From the NCBI RefSeq assembly GCF_002902685.1, contig NZ_PPRN01000064.1:60279-124278 (forward strand): a DNA stretch of 64,000 bases, read 5' to 3'. Every line of letters starts with the position of its first letter. Position 1 is the stretch's first letter. Source of the stretch: Staphylococcus pettenkoferi. GTDB lineage: Bacteria; Bacillota; Bacilli; Staphylococcales; Staphylococcaceae. The notes under the pieces are model-generated. The model searched no databases, was not told the DNA's origin, and saw only the letters and a program-made list of their open reading frames with translations. Positions 40,505 through 49,976 of the stretch are shown piece after piece. Both the position numbers and the translations under genes were made by a program.

Positions 40505-41620
40505 TTATTTTAAACCTTCTTCGACTGAAATGTAATCAAGATTTAACGCTTCCCCTACTGCTTTGTTAGTAAGTTTACCGTTAATTGTATTTAAGCCATA
40601 AGAAAGTGGTTCGTTTTCTTTAAGTGCTTTTTCATAACCTTTATTCGCAATTTGTTGCGCGTAAGGTAATGTTGCGTTGTTTAAAGCAATTGTAGATGTA
40701 CGTGGCACTGCACCTGGCATGTTAGCTACAGCATAGTGTACAACTCCATGTTTCTTATAAGTTGGATCATCATGTGTAGTGATCTTATCAGTAGTTTCGA
40801 AGATACCACCTTGGTCGATTGCGATATCTACAACAACTGAACCGTCTTTCATTTGTTTAACCATGTCTTCAGTTACAAGACTTGGTGCTTTCGCGCCAGG
40901 AATGAGTACGGCACCGATAACGAGATCACTTTGTTTAACGCACTCTTCGATATTTAATGGGTTAGACATGATTGTGTGCACACGTCCATCAAATAAATCT
41001 TCAAGTTCTTGTAAACGTTTAGGGTTAACATCTAAGACTGTTACATCTGCGCCTAAACCTAAAGCAATCTTAGCAGCGTTTGTACCTGCTTGGCCACCAC
41101 CGATGATTGTTACGCGACCTTTAGCAACACCAGGCACTCCGCTGAGCAGGATACCCATACCGCCTTTATATTTTTGTAAGAATTCTGCTCCGATTTGTGA
41201 AGACATTCTTCCTGCTACTTCACTCATAGGAGTTAAGAGTGGTAAAGAGCGATCTGGTAATTGCACTGTTTCATAAGCGATACTTACAACTTTGCTATCA
41301 AGTAATGCTTTCGTTAATTCACCTTCATTAGCTAAGTGTAAGTAAGTGAATAAGATAAGTCCTTCTTTAAAGTACTGGTACTCTTCTTCTAATGGTTCTT
41401 TAACTTTCATAACCATGTCGACGTCCCATACTTTTTGTTGTGAATCCACAATAGTAGCACCAGCTTGTTCGTAATCTTTATCCTCGAAATAAGATCCCTC
41501 ACCTGCTGATGCCTCTACTAATACTTTATGACCTTGATCTACTAACGCGTGAACTCCACTTGGTGATAAGCTCACTCGGTTCTCATTATTCTTGATTTCC
41601 TTTGGAATACCAATAATCAT
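40505..41620 (-). CDS. ald: Alanine dehydrogenase
   Basis: The start at [16 protein letters not shown] (41620, 371 residues) has GGAGGTGG upstream. The pyruvate-binding region includes AGMG-type residues near [10 protein letters not shown] and YLHLA. The NAD-binding domain has [22 protein letters not shown], and the C-terminal domain has [13 protein letters not shown]. It interconverts alanine and pyruvate plus ammonia with NAD. It is divergent from a universal stress gene. Confidence 0.96.
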   Translation of the reverse strand: MIIGIPKEIKNNENRVSLSPSGVHALVDQGHKVLVEASAGEGSYFEDKDYEQAGATIVDSQQKVWDVDMVMKVKEPLEEEYQYFKEGLILFTYLHLANEGELTKALLDSKVVSIAYETVQLPDRSLPLLTPMSEVAGRMSSQIGAEFLQKYKGGMGILLSGVPGVAKGRVTIIGGGQAGTNAAKIALGLGADVTVLDVNPKRLQELEDLFDGRVHTIMSNPLNIEECVKQSDLVIGAVLIPGAKAPSLVTEDMVKQMKDGSVVVDIAIDQGGIFETTDKITTHDDPTYKKHGVVHYAVANMPGAVPRTSTIALNNATLPYAQQIANKGYEKALKENEPLSYGLNTINGKLTNKAVGEALNLDYISVEEGLK

Positions 41621-41723
41621 GTTCTCCACCTCCAAATTTATAGTAACGCGGAACGCATGAAAGCGCAATCACAAAGTTGTTAAAATTTTACAATTATACT
41701 TATTATTAAGATTTATATCAGTG

Positions 41724-41732
41724 TGGTATAAT
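41724..41732 (+). promoter_or_regulatory. Extended -10 promoter of the second universal stress gene
   Basis: TGGTATAAT is an extended -10 element 32 bases before the ATG. The -35 region is weak, which is common for extended -10 promoters. Confidence 0.6.
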
Positions 41733-41764
41733 ATAAATAAGAAAAGCTGAAGGGGGTACAAGCG

Positions 41765-42268
41765 ATGTTAACTTATAAAAATATTCTTATCGCTGTAGAC
41801 GGATCACACGAAGCAGAATGGGCGTTCAACAAAGCTGTTGAAGTAGCTAAACGTAACGACGCTCAACTCACAGTAGTCAATGTCATCGATTCTAGAACAT
41901 ATTCTTCATATGAAGTGTACGATGCTCAATTCACTGAGAAATCTAAGAACTTCTCTGAAGACTTACTACAAGGTTACAAAGAAGTCGCTACAAACGCTGG
42001 TGTTACTCAAGTCACTACACGTTTAGAATTTGGTTCACCTAAAGCGATTATTCCTAAGAAATTAGCTACAGAACTAGGCATTGACCTTATCATGTGTGGT
42101 ACTTCAGGTCTTAACGCTGTCGAACGCTTTATCGTCGGCTCAGTTTCTGAATCTATCGTTCGCCACTCTCCATGTGACGTACTCGTAGTTCGTACTGAAG
42201 AAATGCCTGAGGACTTCCAACCTCAAGTTGCTACAGACGAATTCAGAGCGAAATATCAATCTCACTAA
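41765..42268 (+). CDS. Universal stress protein (UspA family)
   Basis: The 167-residue protein has the full UspA layout: N-terminal YKNILIAVDGSHEAEWAF and the C-terminal ATP-binding loop MCGTSGLNAVERFIVGSVSESIVRHSPCDVLVVR, which contains G-x2-G-x9-G-S. This one therefore looks capable of binding ATP, unlike the shorter copy at 38 kb. GAAGGGGG lies before the ATG. It is followed by its own terminator. Confidence 0.92.
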   Translation: MLTYKNILIAVDGSHEAEWAFNKAVEVAKRNDAQLTVVNVIDSRTYSSYEVYDAQFTEKSKNFSEDLLQGYKEVATNAGVTQVTTRLEFGSPKAIIPKKLATELGIDLIMCGTSGLNAVERFIVGSVSESIVRHSPCDVLVVRTEEMPEDFQPQVATDEFRAKYQSH

Positions 42269-42294
42269 GTTTAAATGTCATAATCTATTATTTA

Positions 42295-42329
42295 GACCAG
42301 CTCTTTATTGTAAGGAGTTGGTCTTTTTT
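42295..42329 (+). terminator. Intrinsic terminator after the universal stress gene
   Basis: GACCAGCTC pairs with GAGTTGGTC, one G-U pair, followed by TTTTTT on the plus strand. It separates the stress gene from the surface-protein gene. Confidence 0.85.
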
Positions 42330-42468
42330 CAGGTTAAAATGCTGGTGACGGTTGTGCGTGCCCTTTCTTTTACGCGCTTACCTCGATTAACTGTTTATTA
42401 GTGAAAACGCTTTTTCCTGACATTAATTGTAAAATTTCCGTTATCTTCTATCATATTGTAAAAAATCA

Positions 42469-42497
42469 TTTTTATTTTAATGGAGTATGGGTATAAT
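42469..42497 (+). promoter_or_regulatory. Probable promoter of the M60 surface-protein gene
   Basis: A perfect TATAAT (42492-42497) has only a poor -35 (TTTTTA, 42469-42474) at 17 bases. The transcript would start near 42504, about 33 bases before the ATG. Confidence 0.45.
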
Positions 42498-42536
42498 AGA
42501 TAAGAATACAACAACGAAGGGATTTTAATAATAAAT

Positions 42537-45500
42537 ATGAAACACACTTATAAATTTGCATTAAGCTTAACTGTAGTCGGAGGCCTAACATTTGTCGCTT
42601 CTGAACATATTCACGACGCTTATGCAGCAGAAATACAAGCAAGCTCAACGCAAACAGACAATCACTCAAAAGCAGATAGCCCCAATACTGAAACAACGTT
42701 ATCATCTGATCAATCACAAGTAAGAGATGCTTCAAATCACACAGATGCTATAGCTTCTAACTCCTTTAATAAAGTAACGCAAAGCTCTGACTCAACACAT
42801 AATAACAATGCACATTCAAAAGAAGAAAATGTTAATACTCAACCTGAGTCAGTTCAGCCAACGCAAGCTTCTGTAAATCCACATCAGGATTCACAAGGTG
42901 CGGGCGAAAGTGAGCAAACTTCATCACATCCACAACAAGATACACAACAATCAAATAATCAACTACGCTCAGCTCAACCATCTCAAGGAGACACTTCAGA
43001 AGAACATAATGCAGGTCACACACAACAACAAGATACATCATCAAACGACACTGACGCTGCAGAATCACAACAAGAACGTCCAACTTCAGCACAACCGATC
43101 CTTAGAGCAACTTCGAATGCTGAAACACCAGAGACAACTTCAGCACCTATGGAAAATACGAAGACGATGACTATTAAAAATGTTGTCAGAGGAAATAATA
43201 CAGCACAAGCAGGAACGCTTCGTGGACAGAATCACATGCGTCAAAGTTTGGACATCGTTGTACCTGCTAACACGAAAGCGTATATCCGTTCAAAAGATGT
43301 AGTGAATAAAAAACAATTAACAGCGGAATTAATTACAGATTCCTCTAAAAGTGATGCACGTACCAATTTCGCACTAGATAATCAATGGCATGAAATCCAA
43401 GCTTCTAAAGATGGTGCGCTCTTCATCAAGACACCTTCTAATCTCGATGGCCCAGTAGATGTGGAATATTATGTTGAAGGTAACAAAGGTGTCGACATGC
43501 CTCATTACAAATTAAACGGAGACATTGAGAAGTTCAAACGTGACTGGCAAGAGACAGACGCTGCGTTTGCTGTAGCAGAATCTGAGCATTCCCAAATCTT
43601 GATTCCTCATGTCGACAAAGATTACGTTCTTGATATGGAAAACACGACGAACCCTATTGGTTTCAAATCTCTCGATGAAACACTCAATTATCATGAGGAT
43701 ATGTTAAAGCACTATGACCACTGGCTTGGTCTTGACGACAGTAGTGATATTGATTCTAACTCTCCACAGCAATACTTTATTCGTGCAGATAAGACAGGTG
43801 CTGGCGCAGCTTACTACAACCCAGATCACACAGCCACAAATGGTGACTCAGTCGTACCGTTTCTATCTCGAAGTTGGTTACTACTACACGAAGTAGGACA
43901 TGGTTACAATGGATATGTCGTACATCCAAACACAGCGACAGATATCGTCTTACTTGAAACTTGGAACAATATTTACGGTAACTTGATGGTTTCTACGGTA
44001 GATCCTAAACAAGGTGACTGGCTTTATGGTGGTAAGCAAGAAGCCTATCAGAAACAAGAGTTAGATAAAATGACGAAAAGTGACGATGATTATCAGTTTA
44101 TTCGTCAATCATTTAAATCACGACTCAACATTATGGCAACACTAGTACGCGGTACAGGTGAAGAAAGCTTTATCAAATTTAATAAATACATGCGTCAAAT
44201 GGGCAACAAAGTTAAAGAACGCTCAATTAACGATCAACTTGCAGAAGAATGGGGCAACTTGAGTGATGTCAATCTCGTTCCCTACTTCGATTTAGCCGGT
44301 ATACCAGTTAACGAGAGTGTCAAAGAACGTATTTACGAACAAGGCAATACGATTCTTTATCCATTATCACTTCTTACATCTGACGAAGCTGAACAGGACC
44401 GTATTAAAGAAAGTGAACATATGGTATCTCGTCATGATTTGGTTTCGACAGATGCCTTGAAAGACGCGGGTATAACAGCCTCTTCTACAATTGATTTGAA
44501 ATTAAATGGTAATCAACTCCGAGATAATGCCGAAGTTAGATTATTAGATGGCAAACGCGTAGTTGCTACGGCTCAAGTCAAAGATAATCAAGTACACTTT
44601 GAAGATGTACCTATGGGTGTTTATAAAGTAGAAGCGCCTTTTACTACAGATGGTAAATTACCTAAGACAGAATATATTGTTATGAAAGCGCATGAAGATA
44701 ATCAGCTAGAACTTAACTACCCTGCTGACGCGAAATCTAACTACTCAGAGGTTGCGAACTTCTTAGGCTTAAGCAATGACAATGTAGCGAGTCTGACTTA
44801 TAACCCGACGACAAATAAAGTGAAGATTACGGATTCACTTAAGGCACCTCACGTGTATTTTAAAACGAACTACATCACGATGACGATTAAAGATAAAAAT
44901 GGTGAAGTGAAATATCATAAAGAGATGGTTGGTAACCAAGCGCGTACTGGCGATAACATTGAAGATGTTGATGTTCAACCAGGTGACACACTTGAAATTT
45001 ACCATGCTGAACCAGGACGATTAAAATTTAGTAATAACAACACTAACCAACCTATTTCTGCACTTGAAACGAAAAATCAGACGACAACGTATCATTTCAC
45101 ACCGTATGGTTTAACTAAAACGGATGAAGATGAAGCCTACCAACGTTACATCGATAACTTAAAAGCTGAACTTGATAATAAACAAGCTGATTTAGATGCA
45201 CATCCGGATCTCGATAGTCGTAAAATAGTGAGTGGTTTGTATGCTGAGATTAATAATTTAAAAGATCAGGATAAACAGCAGTTTATTAATGACTATCGTG
45301 AACTTCTTGAAAAAACGGGAGTTATTGAATCAGAAGATGCAAATGATGACAATCACAAGGAAGAACCTACTGAACCTGGCAATGATGATAACAATAATGG
45401 CGAAGATGAGGATACAGGCAATAGTGAAGACCCTACTGAGACAGGTGATGACGAGGAACAGCCTGGCGATAATGATAATAATCCAGGTGATTCTGAACAG

Positions 45501-47003
45501 CCTTCTGAACCAGGCAACGATGATGACAATGCTGAAAATCCTGTAGATCCTGGTGATGATGAGCAGCCTACTCAACCTGGTGATAGCGAAGAGCAACCTG
45601 GCAATAATGACAATAATTCTGGCGATCCTGATGAACCAACTGAACCAGGCAATGACCAAACTCAACCTGGAGACACAGAACAGCCTGGAGATAACGACAA
45701 TGAACCGGGTGATGACGAACAAACAGAAAATGATGATAATCAACCTGGCGAAGGCGAACACGAAGATCCTAGTGAACCGGGTGACAATGAGCAACCAAGC
45801 AATCCAGGAAATGAGGCATCTACTGAGCCTGGACAAAATGAAACTGATCCTGGTTCTTCGGAGGAGCCAAGTGCGCCAGGTGATGAGACTGACCCTGCCG
45901 TACCTGGCGATGAAGATAACAACCATGGAAATGATGAAGACACAGGCAGTAGCGAAGAGCCTACTGAGCCTGGTGATAGCGAAGAACAACCGAGCGATCC
46001 TGAACAACCTACTGAACCGAGCAACGAAGATAATAACTCTGAAAATCCTGTGGATCCTGGTAACGATGATCAGCCTAGTCAACCAGGTGATGACGAGGAA
46101 CAACCATCAGAACCAGGCAATGATCAAACTCAACCTGGAGACACAACGCACCCTAGTGAGAACGATAATAATCCTGGTGATTCTGATGAACCTAATCAGC
46201 CTGGTAACGAAGAACAACCTGGAGACAATAGCAGCGAGCCTAGCGACAATGAGCAACCTACGCAACCAGGAGATAACGACAATAATCCTAGCGATTCCGA
46301 ACAACCAGACGAGCCTGGCAAGGATAGCAAAGATGATACGCATGGAGACAACAATACAACCCAACCATCAGAACCAACATCACCTCAACCAGGTAATGTA
46401 ACGATTACTCAACCATCTGATGATGTGTCACAAGATGAATCCGAACCAGGAAAAGTGACGATTCAAGAACCTCAACCAGAACAACATCAAGATAGTGAAG
46501 CGCCTATTACAATCGTAACGCCGACTGAACAAGAACAAACATCATCAGTAGAACAATCATCTACGACGCATACTGAAGTTGAAACGCAAACAACTCAAGG
46601 TACAGACCAATGGATTGGTGGAACATGTGGAACTGCCCTTGTTGATCAAAATTCAGTATTACAGGATGGATTAACATCTTCATCACTTCATCAACCTAAC
46701 ATCATTCAGTCAGCACAAGCGTCACAATCTGTGAATACAGATATAAACAGTACGCTTATGTCAGATCATCATCTGAAATCTAATTCAGAATTAATTCAAC
46801 ATCCTGAATACAAAGCAATTCAACCTATTGCAGCACCAACTATTCAGAACGCTAAAGATAGCAAAGATAGTTCAGCGCCTCAAACTCAGTTACCTGATAC
46901 AGGAAGCGCATCTCATAATGGTCCATTATGGGGCACTATAGCATTAATCGCCGGTATCTTTACTTTACGTTGGAGAAAACGTAAATCTACGGATCAAAAG
47001 TAA
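42537..47003 (+). CDS. LPXTG-anchored surface protein with M60-type (enhancin/mucinase) zinc peptidase domain
   Basis: The 1488-residue protein has a signal peptide (about 1-30, cut after DAYA) and a Ser/Gln/Asn-rich disordered region to about 200. An M60-like domain follows (about 230-560), with zinc motif HEVGH: H451, E452, H455 and probable third ligand E474. Residues about 660-870 resemble the mucin/carbohydrate-binding domain that follows M60 in enhancins. A helical stretch (880-930), an acidic Pro/Gly/Glu/Asp stalk (about 940-1270) and LPDTG at 1452-1456 with a membrane helix and basic tail complete it. Sortase A should link it to peptidoglycan. M60 enzymes cut O-glycosylated mucins; this substrate is inferred. 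It lies between two genes that I recall as adjacent in S. aureus. The ribosome site (AAGGG) is unusually far, 15 bases, from the ATG. Confidence 0.9.
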   Translation: MKHTYKFALSLTVVGGLTFVASEHIHDAYAAEIQASSTQTDNHSKADSPNTETTLSSDQSQVRDASNHTDAIASNSFNKVTQSSDSTHNNNAHSKEENVNTQPESVQPTQASVNPHQDSQGAGESEQTSSHPQQDTQQSNNQLRSAQPSQGDTSEEHNAGHTQQQDTSSNDTDAAESQQERPTSAQPILRATSNAETPETTSAPMENTKTMTIKNVVRGNNTAQAGTLRGQNHMRQSLDIVVPANTKAYIRSKDVVNKKQLTAELITDSSKSDARTNFALDNQWHEIQASKDGALFIKTPSNLDGPVDVEYYVEGNKGVDMPHYKLNGDIEKFKRDWQETDAAFAVAESEHSQILIPHVDKDYVLDMENTTNPIGFKSLDETLNYHEDMLKHYDHWLGLDDSSDIDSNSPQQYFIRADKTGAGAAYYNPDHTATNGDSVVPFLSRSWLLLHEVGHGYNGYVVHPNTATDIVLLETWNNIYGNLMVSTVDPKQGDWLYGGKQEAYQKQELDKMTKSDDDYQFIRQSFKSRLNIMATLVRGTGEESFIKFNKYMRQMGNKVKERSINDQLAEEWGNLSDVNLVPYFDLAGIPVNESVKERIYEQGNTILYPLSLLTSDEAEQDRIKESEHMVSRHDLVSTDALKDAGITASSTIDLKLNGNQLRDNAEVRLLDGKRVVATAQVKDNQVHFEDVPMGVYKVEAPFTTDGKLPKTEYIVMKAHEDNQLELNYPADAKSNYSEVANFLGLSNDNVASLTYNPTTNKVKITDSLKAPHVYFKTNYITMTIKDKNGEVKYHKEMVGNQARTGDNIEDVDVQPGDTLEIYHAEPGRLKFSNNNTNQPISALETKNQTTTYHFTPYGLTKTDEDEAYQRYIDNLKAELDNKQADLDAHPDLDSRKIVSGLYAEINNLKDQDKQQFINDYRELLEKTGVIESEDANDDNHKEEPTEPGNDDNNNGEDEDTGNSEDPTETGDDEEQPGDNDNNPGDSEQPSEPGNDDDNAENPVDPGDDEQPTQPGDSEEQPGNNDNNSGDPDEPTEPGNDQTQPGDTEQPGDNDNEPGDDEQTENDDNQPGEGEHEDPSEPGDNEQPSNPGNEASTEPGQNETDPGSSEEPSAPGDETDPAVPGDEDNNHGNDEDTGSSEEPTEPGDSEEQPSDPEQPTEPSNEDNNSENPVDPGNDDQPSQPGDDEEQPSEPGNDQTQPGDTTHPSENDNNPGDSDEPNQPGNEEQPGDNSSEPSDNEQPTQPGDNDNNPSDSEQPDEPGKDSKDDTHGDNNTTQPSEPTSPQPGNVTITQPSDDVSQDESEPGKVTIQEPQPEQHQDSEAPITIVTPTEQEQTSSVEQSSTTHTEVETQTTQGTDQWIGGTCGTALVDQNSVLQDGLTSSSLHQPNIIQSAQASQSVNTDINSTLMSDHHLKSNSELIQHPEYKAIQPIAAPTIQNAKDSKDSSAPQTQLPDTGSASHNGPLWGTIALIAGIFTLRWRKRKSTDQK
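45365..46335 (+). repeat. Acidic Pro-Gly-Asp/Glu stalk repeats inside the surface-protein gene
   Basis: The coding sequence repeats short units of the type EPGNDDN, QPGDNDN and EEPTEPGD dozens of times. A higher-order duplication is visible. The block starting near 45371 (PGNDDNNNGEDEDTG) recurs near 45900 (PGDEDNNHGNDEDTG). Both blocks continue through ENPVDPG and PGNDQTQPGDT in the same order, with small insertions and deletions. Copy number is likely to vary between strains. Confidence 0.85.
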
Positions 47004-47050
47004 GTTCAAACGAAACTTCAATCACTTATATATTAGCTACTCAATAACAC

Positions 47051-47096
47051 AAAACATCCCTTAGGTCCTCTTACATGAAGACTTAAGGGATGTTTT
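47051..47096 (+). terminator. Intrinsic terminator after the surface-protein gene
   Basis: AAAACATCCCTTA pairs with TAAGGGATGTTTT, followed by a T-rich tract on the plus strand, 48 bases after the stop codon. The 300-base gap to ackA holds this and the ackA terminator only. Confidence 0.85.
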
Positions 47097-47212
47097 TAAT
47101 TTACTAAGAATTATGTATAATTTTTTTCTAATATCATTTTTTAACTAAACCTATGCCTATACTATTTAAATCATGTCACCTTTTTCAAACATTTTACCTC
47201 CCCTGCCGTACT

Positions 47213-47253
47213 AAAAAAGCTTGAGATAAGTCACTTTCAACTTACCTCAAGCT
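47213..47253 (-). terminator. Intrinsic terminator after ackA
   Basis: AGCTTGAGGTAAGT pairs with ACTTATCTCAAGCT, with one G-U pair, followed by TTTTT on the minus strand. Confidence 0.88.
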
Positions 47254-47303
47254 ATATCATTTCAATATGACAGAATGCTAGTCACACAATTACAGTTTGC
47301 AAA

Positions 47304-48500
47304 TTAAACTTCACCGTATTTCACTACGTCTCTAGCAATCATCACTTCTTCATTCGTTGGAATTACCAAGACTTTCACAGGTGAATCATCTGTACTAATG
47401 AGACCTTCACCGTCTGTCATTGCTTGGTTCTTCTCTTTATCTAACTTCACACCCATAAATTCGAGTCCTTGAAGTACACGTTCACGCGTTTCTGGAGAAT
47501 GTTCACCTACACCAGCTGTCATGATAATCACATCAGCACCTTGCATGTGCGCCGCATACGCACCAATGTAACCGTGAATATGACGAGCATAAACTTGTAA
47601 ACCAAGTTCACAACGCTCACAACCATTTTTGGCATCCATTTCAATATCTCGAACGTCACTAAATTTACCAGTCAAACCGAGTAAACCTGATTCTTTATTT
47701 AGAGTATAACGCACTTCTGCTGCTGTCTTACCTGTTTTTTCCATAATAAATGGTACAAGCGCTGGATCAATATTACCAGAGCGTGTGCCCATCGTTAAGC
47801 CTGCAAGTGGCGTGAAGCCCATGGATGTATCAACAGATTCACCATTAACTACTGCAGCTACGGAAGCACCGTTACCGATATGACATGAAACGATCTTTAA
47901 GTCTTCGATTGGTTTATCAAGTAGTTTCGCAGCTCGGCGACTCACATATTTATGACTTGTACCATGGAAACCATACTTACGAATACGATAATCTGTATAG
48001 TACTCGTAAGGTAAACTGTACATGTATGCTGCTTGAGACATAGACTGATGGAATGATGTATCGAATACAGCTACATGTGGGACCTCAGGCAAGAGTTTAC
48101 GGAAAGCGCGAATACCCATTAAGTTTGCTGGGTTATGTAGTGGCGCTAAATCACTAAGTCTTTCGATTTCACGTTCAACTTCATCTGTGATGTAAGCTGA
48201 TTTAGGGAAAGACTCTCCGCCGTGAACAACGCGATGTCCTGTACCATCAATATCGTTGACATCTTTGATTAAATCATGTTCTTTCAAACTATCTAACATG
48301 ATGTGTACTGCTTTGTCGTGGTCAGGAATATCTTTCGTTTCCTTAATCTTCTCACCGTTCAATTCAATCTTGAAGATAGAATTATCTAATCCAATACGTT
48401 CGATTAGACCTTTGGTGATTAACTTCTCCTCTGGCATTTCAATAAGTTGAAACTTCAATGATGAACTACCAGCATTGATTGCTAAAATTAATTTTGACAT
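47304..48500 (-). CDS. ackA: Acetate kinase
   Basis: The start at [17 protein letters not shown] (48500, 398 residues) has GGAGG 8 bases upstream. The acetate kinase signatures NAGSSSLKF and [10 protein letters not shown] are present, with the catalytic region [10 protein letters not shown] and the [10 protein letters not shown] segment. It makes acetate and ATP from acetyl phosphate, the main overflow route of staphylococci on glucose. It has its own promoter although the methylase-like gene lies upstream on the same strand. Confidence 0.97.
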   Translation of the reverse strand: MSKLILAINAGSSSLKFQLIEMPEEKLITKGLIERIGLDNSIFKIELNGEKIKETKDIPDHDKAVHIMLDSLKEHDLIKDVNDIDGTGHRVVHGGESFPKSAYITDEVEREIERLSDLAPLHNPANLMGIRAFRKLLPEVPHVAVFDTSFHQSMSQAAYMYSLPYEYYTDYRIRKYGFHGTSHKYVSRRAAKLLDKPIEDLKIVSCHIGNGASVAAVVNGESVDTSMGFTPLAGLTMGTRSGNIDPALVPFIMEKTGKTAAEVRYTLNKESGLLGLTGKFSDVRDIEMDAKNGCERCELGLQVYARHIHGYIGAYAAHMQGADVIIMTAGVGEHSPETRERVLQGLEFMGVKLDKEKNQAMTDGEGLISTDDSPVKVLVIPTNEEVMIARDVVKYGEV

Positions 48501-48540
48501 ACCCGCTGCCTCCAATTTACAGATGTTTGATTCAATTTCT

Positions 48541-48569
48541 ATTTAACCACTAATACAGTTTTTTATCAA
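48541..48569 (-). promoter_or_regulatory. Promoter of ackA
   Basis: TTGATA (48569-48564) and TTAAAT (48546-48541) are spaced by 17 bases, with a TGG extension before the -10, on the minus strand. It lies just after the stop codon of the upstream gene. Confidence 0.6.
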
Positions 48570-48581
48570 GAGTAATACAGT

Positions 48582-49529
48582 TTATTTCTCAGAATGATTT
48601 TCCCCCATCCAATCATTGAGCTCTTGAATAAATCCTTGAAACTGTTGTGGGTTTTTGAAGTCTGGAATGTTAGCTAGCAATACCTCTACAGGTCTAGTAA
48701 CATTAGCTTCTTTTTTCTGGAGAATTAACAGAGATTTACGTGCTTTTTCATTCTTGAATAAAGTGCTAGGTAAATGTAGGAAAGCTTGCATTTCTGCTTC
48801 TGTTGCAATATAACTTTGCAACTGTTTCACATGATCGCCTTCGAATATCTGGCTTGGAACGACGAGAAATGCGTATCCTGAAGGTTTCAGTGTTTGAATT
48901 GCTTGTTCAATCAATAAATAATGTGAGTAGCTATGACCTTCATCAAAGCCAAGTTTCATTTCATGACTTCGTTCATCTAAAGGATAGTAGCCAATCGGTA
49001 AGTCACTAACTACTACATCTGCTTCTTCAAATGGAAGTGGCATAATCGCATCTTGTGGGTACACATCGAATGGAATTTCTAAGAAGTTCGCTAAGTGCAC
49101 ACTCACACGAGAGAGAGTAGGATCCACTTCAACCAAATGATGCATGAGTGTGGTATTCTTTAACACTTCGTGAACTGTCGCGCTCAAGTGACCCGCACCA
49201 CTCGCTAAATCTACGACATGCATTTCTTCATAATCAGCCATAAATTTATCTACTAAGAAACCTAGGATTAAACCAATTGAATCAGGTGTAATTTGATGAT
49301 TTGCTTGAACATCTTCTTCTTGCAGTAAGCTTAAGTAAGCGAATTGAAATGCTTTACGACGATCTTGTAATGTCGCTTGTTCTAACAAATCACGCTGATT
49401 CGTATACACCTGTTCCATCGCAAGACCTAAGTTCTCAAGTAAACTTTGGCCATTCTCCTTGTGTAAAGCTTTAGCCTGTTCATCTAACGTTGTGAAGAGT
49501 TTCTCCATTACCGTTTGTTCTTCAGTCAT
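48582..49529 (-). CDS. Class I SAM-dependent methyltransferase, N6-DNA-methylase-like (YtxK family)
   Basis: The 315-residue protein has the SAM-binding motif VVDLASGAGHLSATV (about residue 115) and a motif IV reading DVVVSDLPIGYYP. The latter resembles the (D/N)PP(Y/F) of adenine methylases but has DLPIGYY. No specificity domain or restriction partner lies nearby, so it is not a restriction-modification system. It is a housekeeping-type gene found upstream of ackA in Bacillus and Staphylococcus. True substrate unknown. Confidence 0.85.
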   Translation of the reverse strand: MTEEQTVMEKLFTTLDEQAKALHKENGQSLLENLGLAMEQVYTNQRDLLEQATLQDRRKAFQFAYLSLLQEEDVQANHQITPDSIGLILGFLVDKFMADYEEMHVVDLASGAGHLSATVHEVLKNTTLMHHLVEVDPTLSRVSVHLANFLEIPFDVYPQDAIMPLPFEEADVVVSDLPIGYYPLDERSHEMKLGFDEGHSYSHYLLIEQAIQTLKPSGYAFLVVPSQIFEGDHVKQLQSYIATEAEMQAFLHLPSTLFKNEKARKSLLILQKKEANVTRPVEVLLANIPDFKNPQQFQGFIQELNDWMGENHSEK

Positions 49530-49565
49530 GACATTAGTCCTTTCTCTATAAAGTCCTGGTTAAAT

Positions 49566-49643
49566 ATTATTGAATACATCTGTAAATTAGGCAGACGCCT
49601 ACTTCATTTTAACAATCTGCTACAATTTAGCGTATTCAATAAT
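49566..49643. repeat. Perfect 12-base inverted repeat before the methyltransferase gene
   Basis: ATTATTGAATAC (49566-49577) and GTATTCAATAAT (49632-49643) are exact complements 54 bases apart. A smaller hairpin (GGCAGACGCC) lies between them. One arm overlaps the predicted transcript start. Confidence 0.7.
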
Positions 49644-49670
49644 TATGGACAGAATAGTAACTGTTGTCAA
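49642..49670 (-). promoter_or_regulatory. Promoter of the methyltransferase gene
   Basis: A perfect TTGACA (49670-49665) and CATAAT (49647-49642) are spaced by 17 bases on the minus strand, predicting a start near 49635. Confidence 0.7.
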
Positions 49671-49976
49671 TGTCAGTGAACCGCTTCCCCTTCAGATACA
49701 TGTTGCCATTTATTCGTATTCTATTTTTAAAATGCCAATTCAAACATACCTTCTATGACCTAATGACGCACAATTGAATGTGTAAGTCAATCTAAATTAA
49801 CAATTAATTTGTATAATTCAGACAACTAACTGTGCACTTGTAACATATTTCTCTATACCATCTCTGCTCATTGTTCACACTTAACGTATTACAAAGTACA
49901 TCGTCTTAGTAACAATTCATTTCGCGATGCTAATTTTCTTAAAAATATAAATAAAGACACATTGTTCGCGTTAAGA

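Noticed and set aside
40779..41276. 165-codon plus-strand frame opposite ald
   Set aside because: Antisense shadow with Pro/Ser/Thr-biased composition; the opposite strand encodes an intact alanine dehydrogenase.
42832..43170. Overlapping frames on both strands in the Ser/Gln-rich region of the surface-protein gene
   Set aside because: They follow from the low-complexity CAA/TCA codons and have no start signals.
45330..46103. A 257-codon open frame on the minus strand inside the surface-protein stalk
   Set aside because: It is a shadow of the GAY/CCW-rich repeats: monotonous Ile/Val/Arg/Leu/Phe with the same period as the sense repeats, and no ribosome site.
45553..46401. A 282-codon plus-strand frame within the stalk, in another frame
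   Set aside because: It is again produced by the repeat composition (Asn/Leu/Met/Thr only), has no ribosome site and no resemblance to a protein family.
48582..49529. Possibility that the methylase-like gene is part of a restriction-modification or phage-defence system
   Set aside because: No restriction enzyme, specificity subunit or other defence gene is adjacent, and the gene is a syntenic housekeeping neighbour of ackA.
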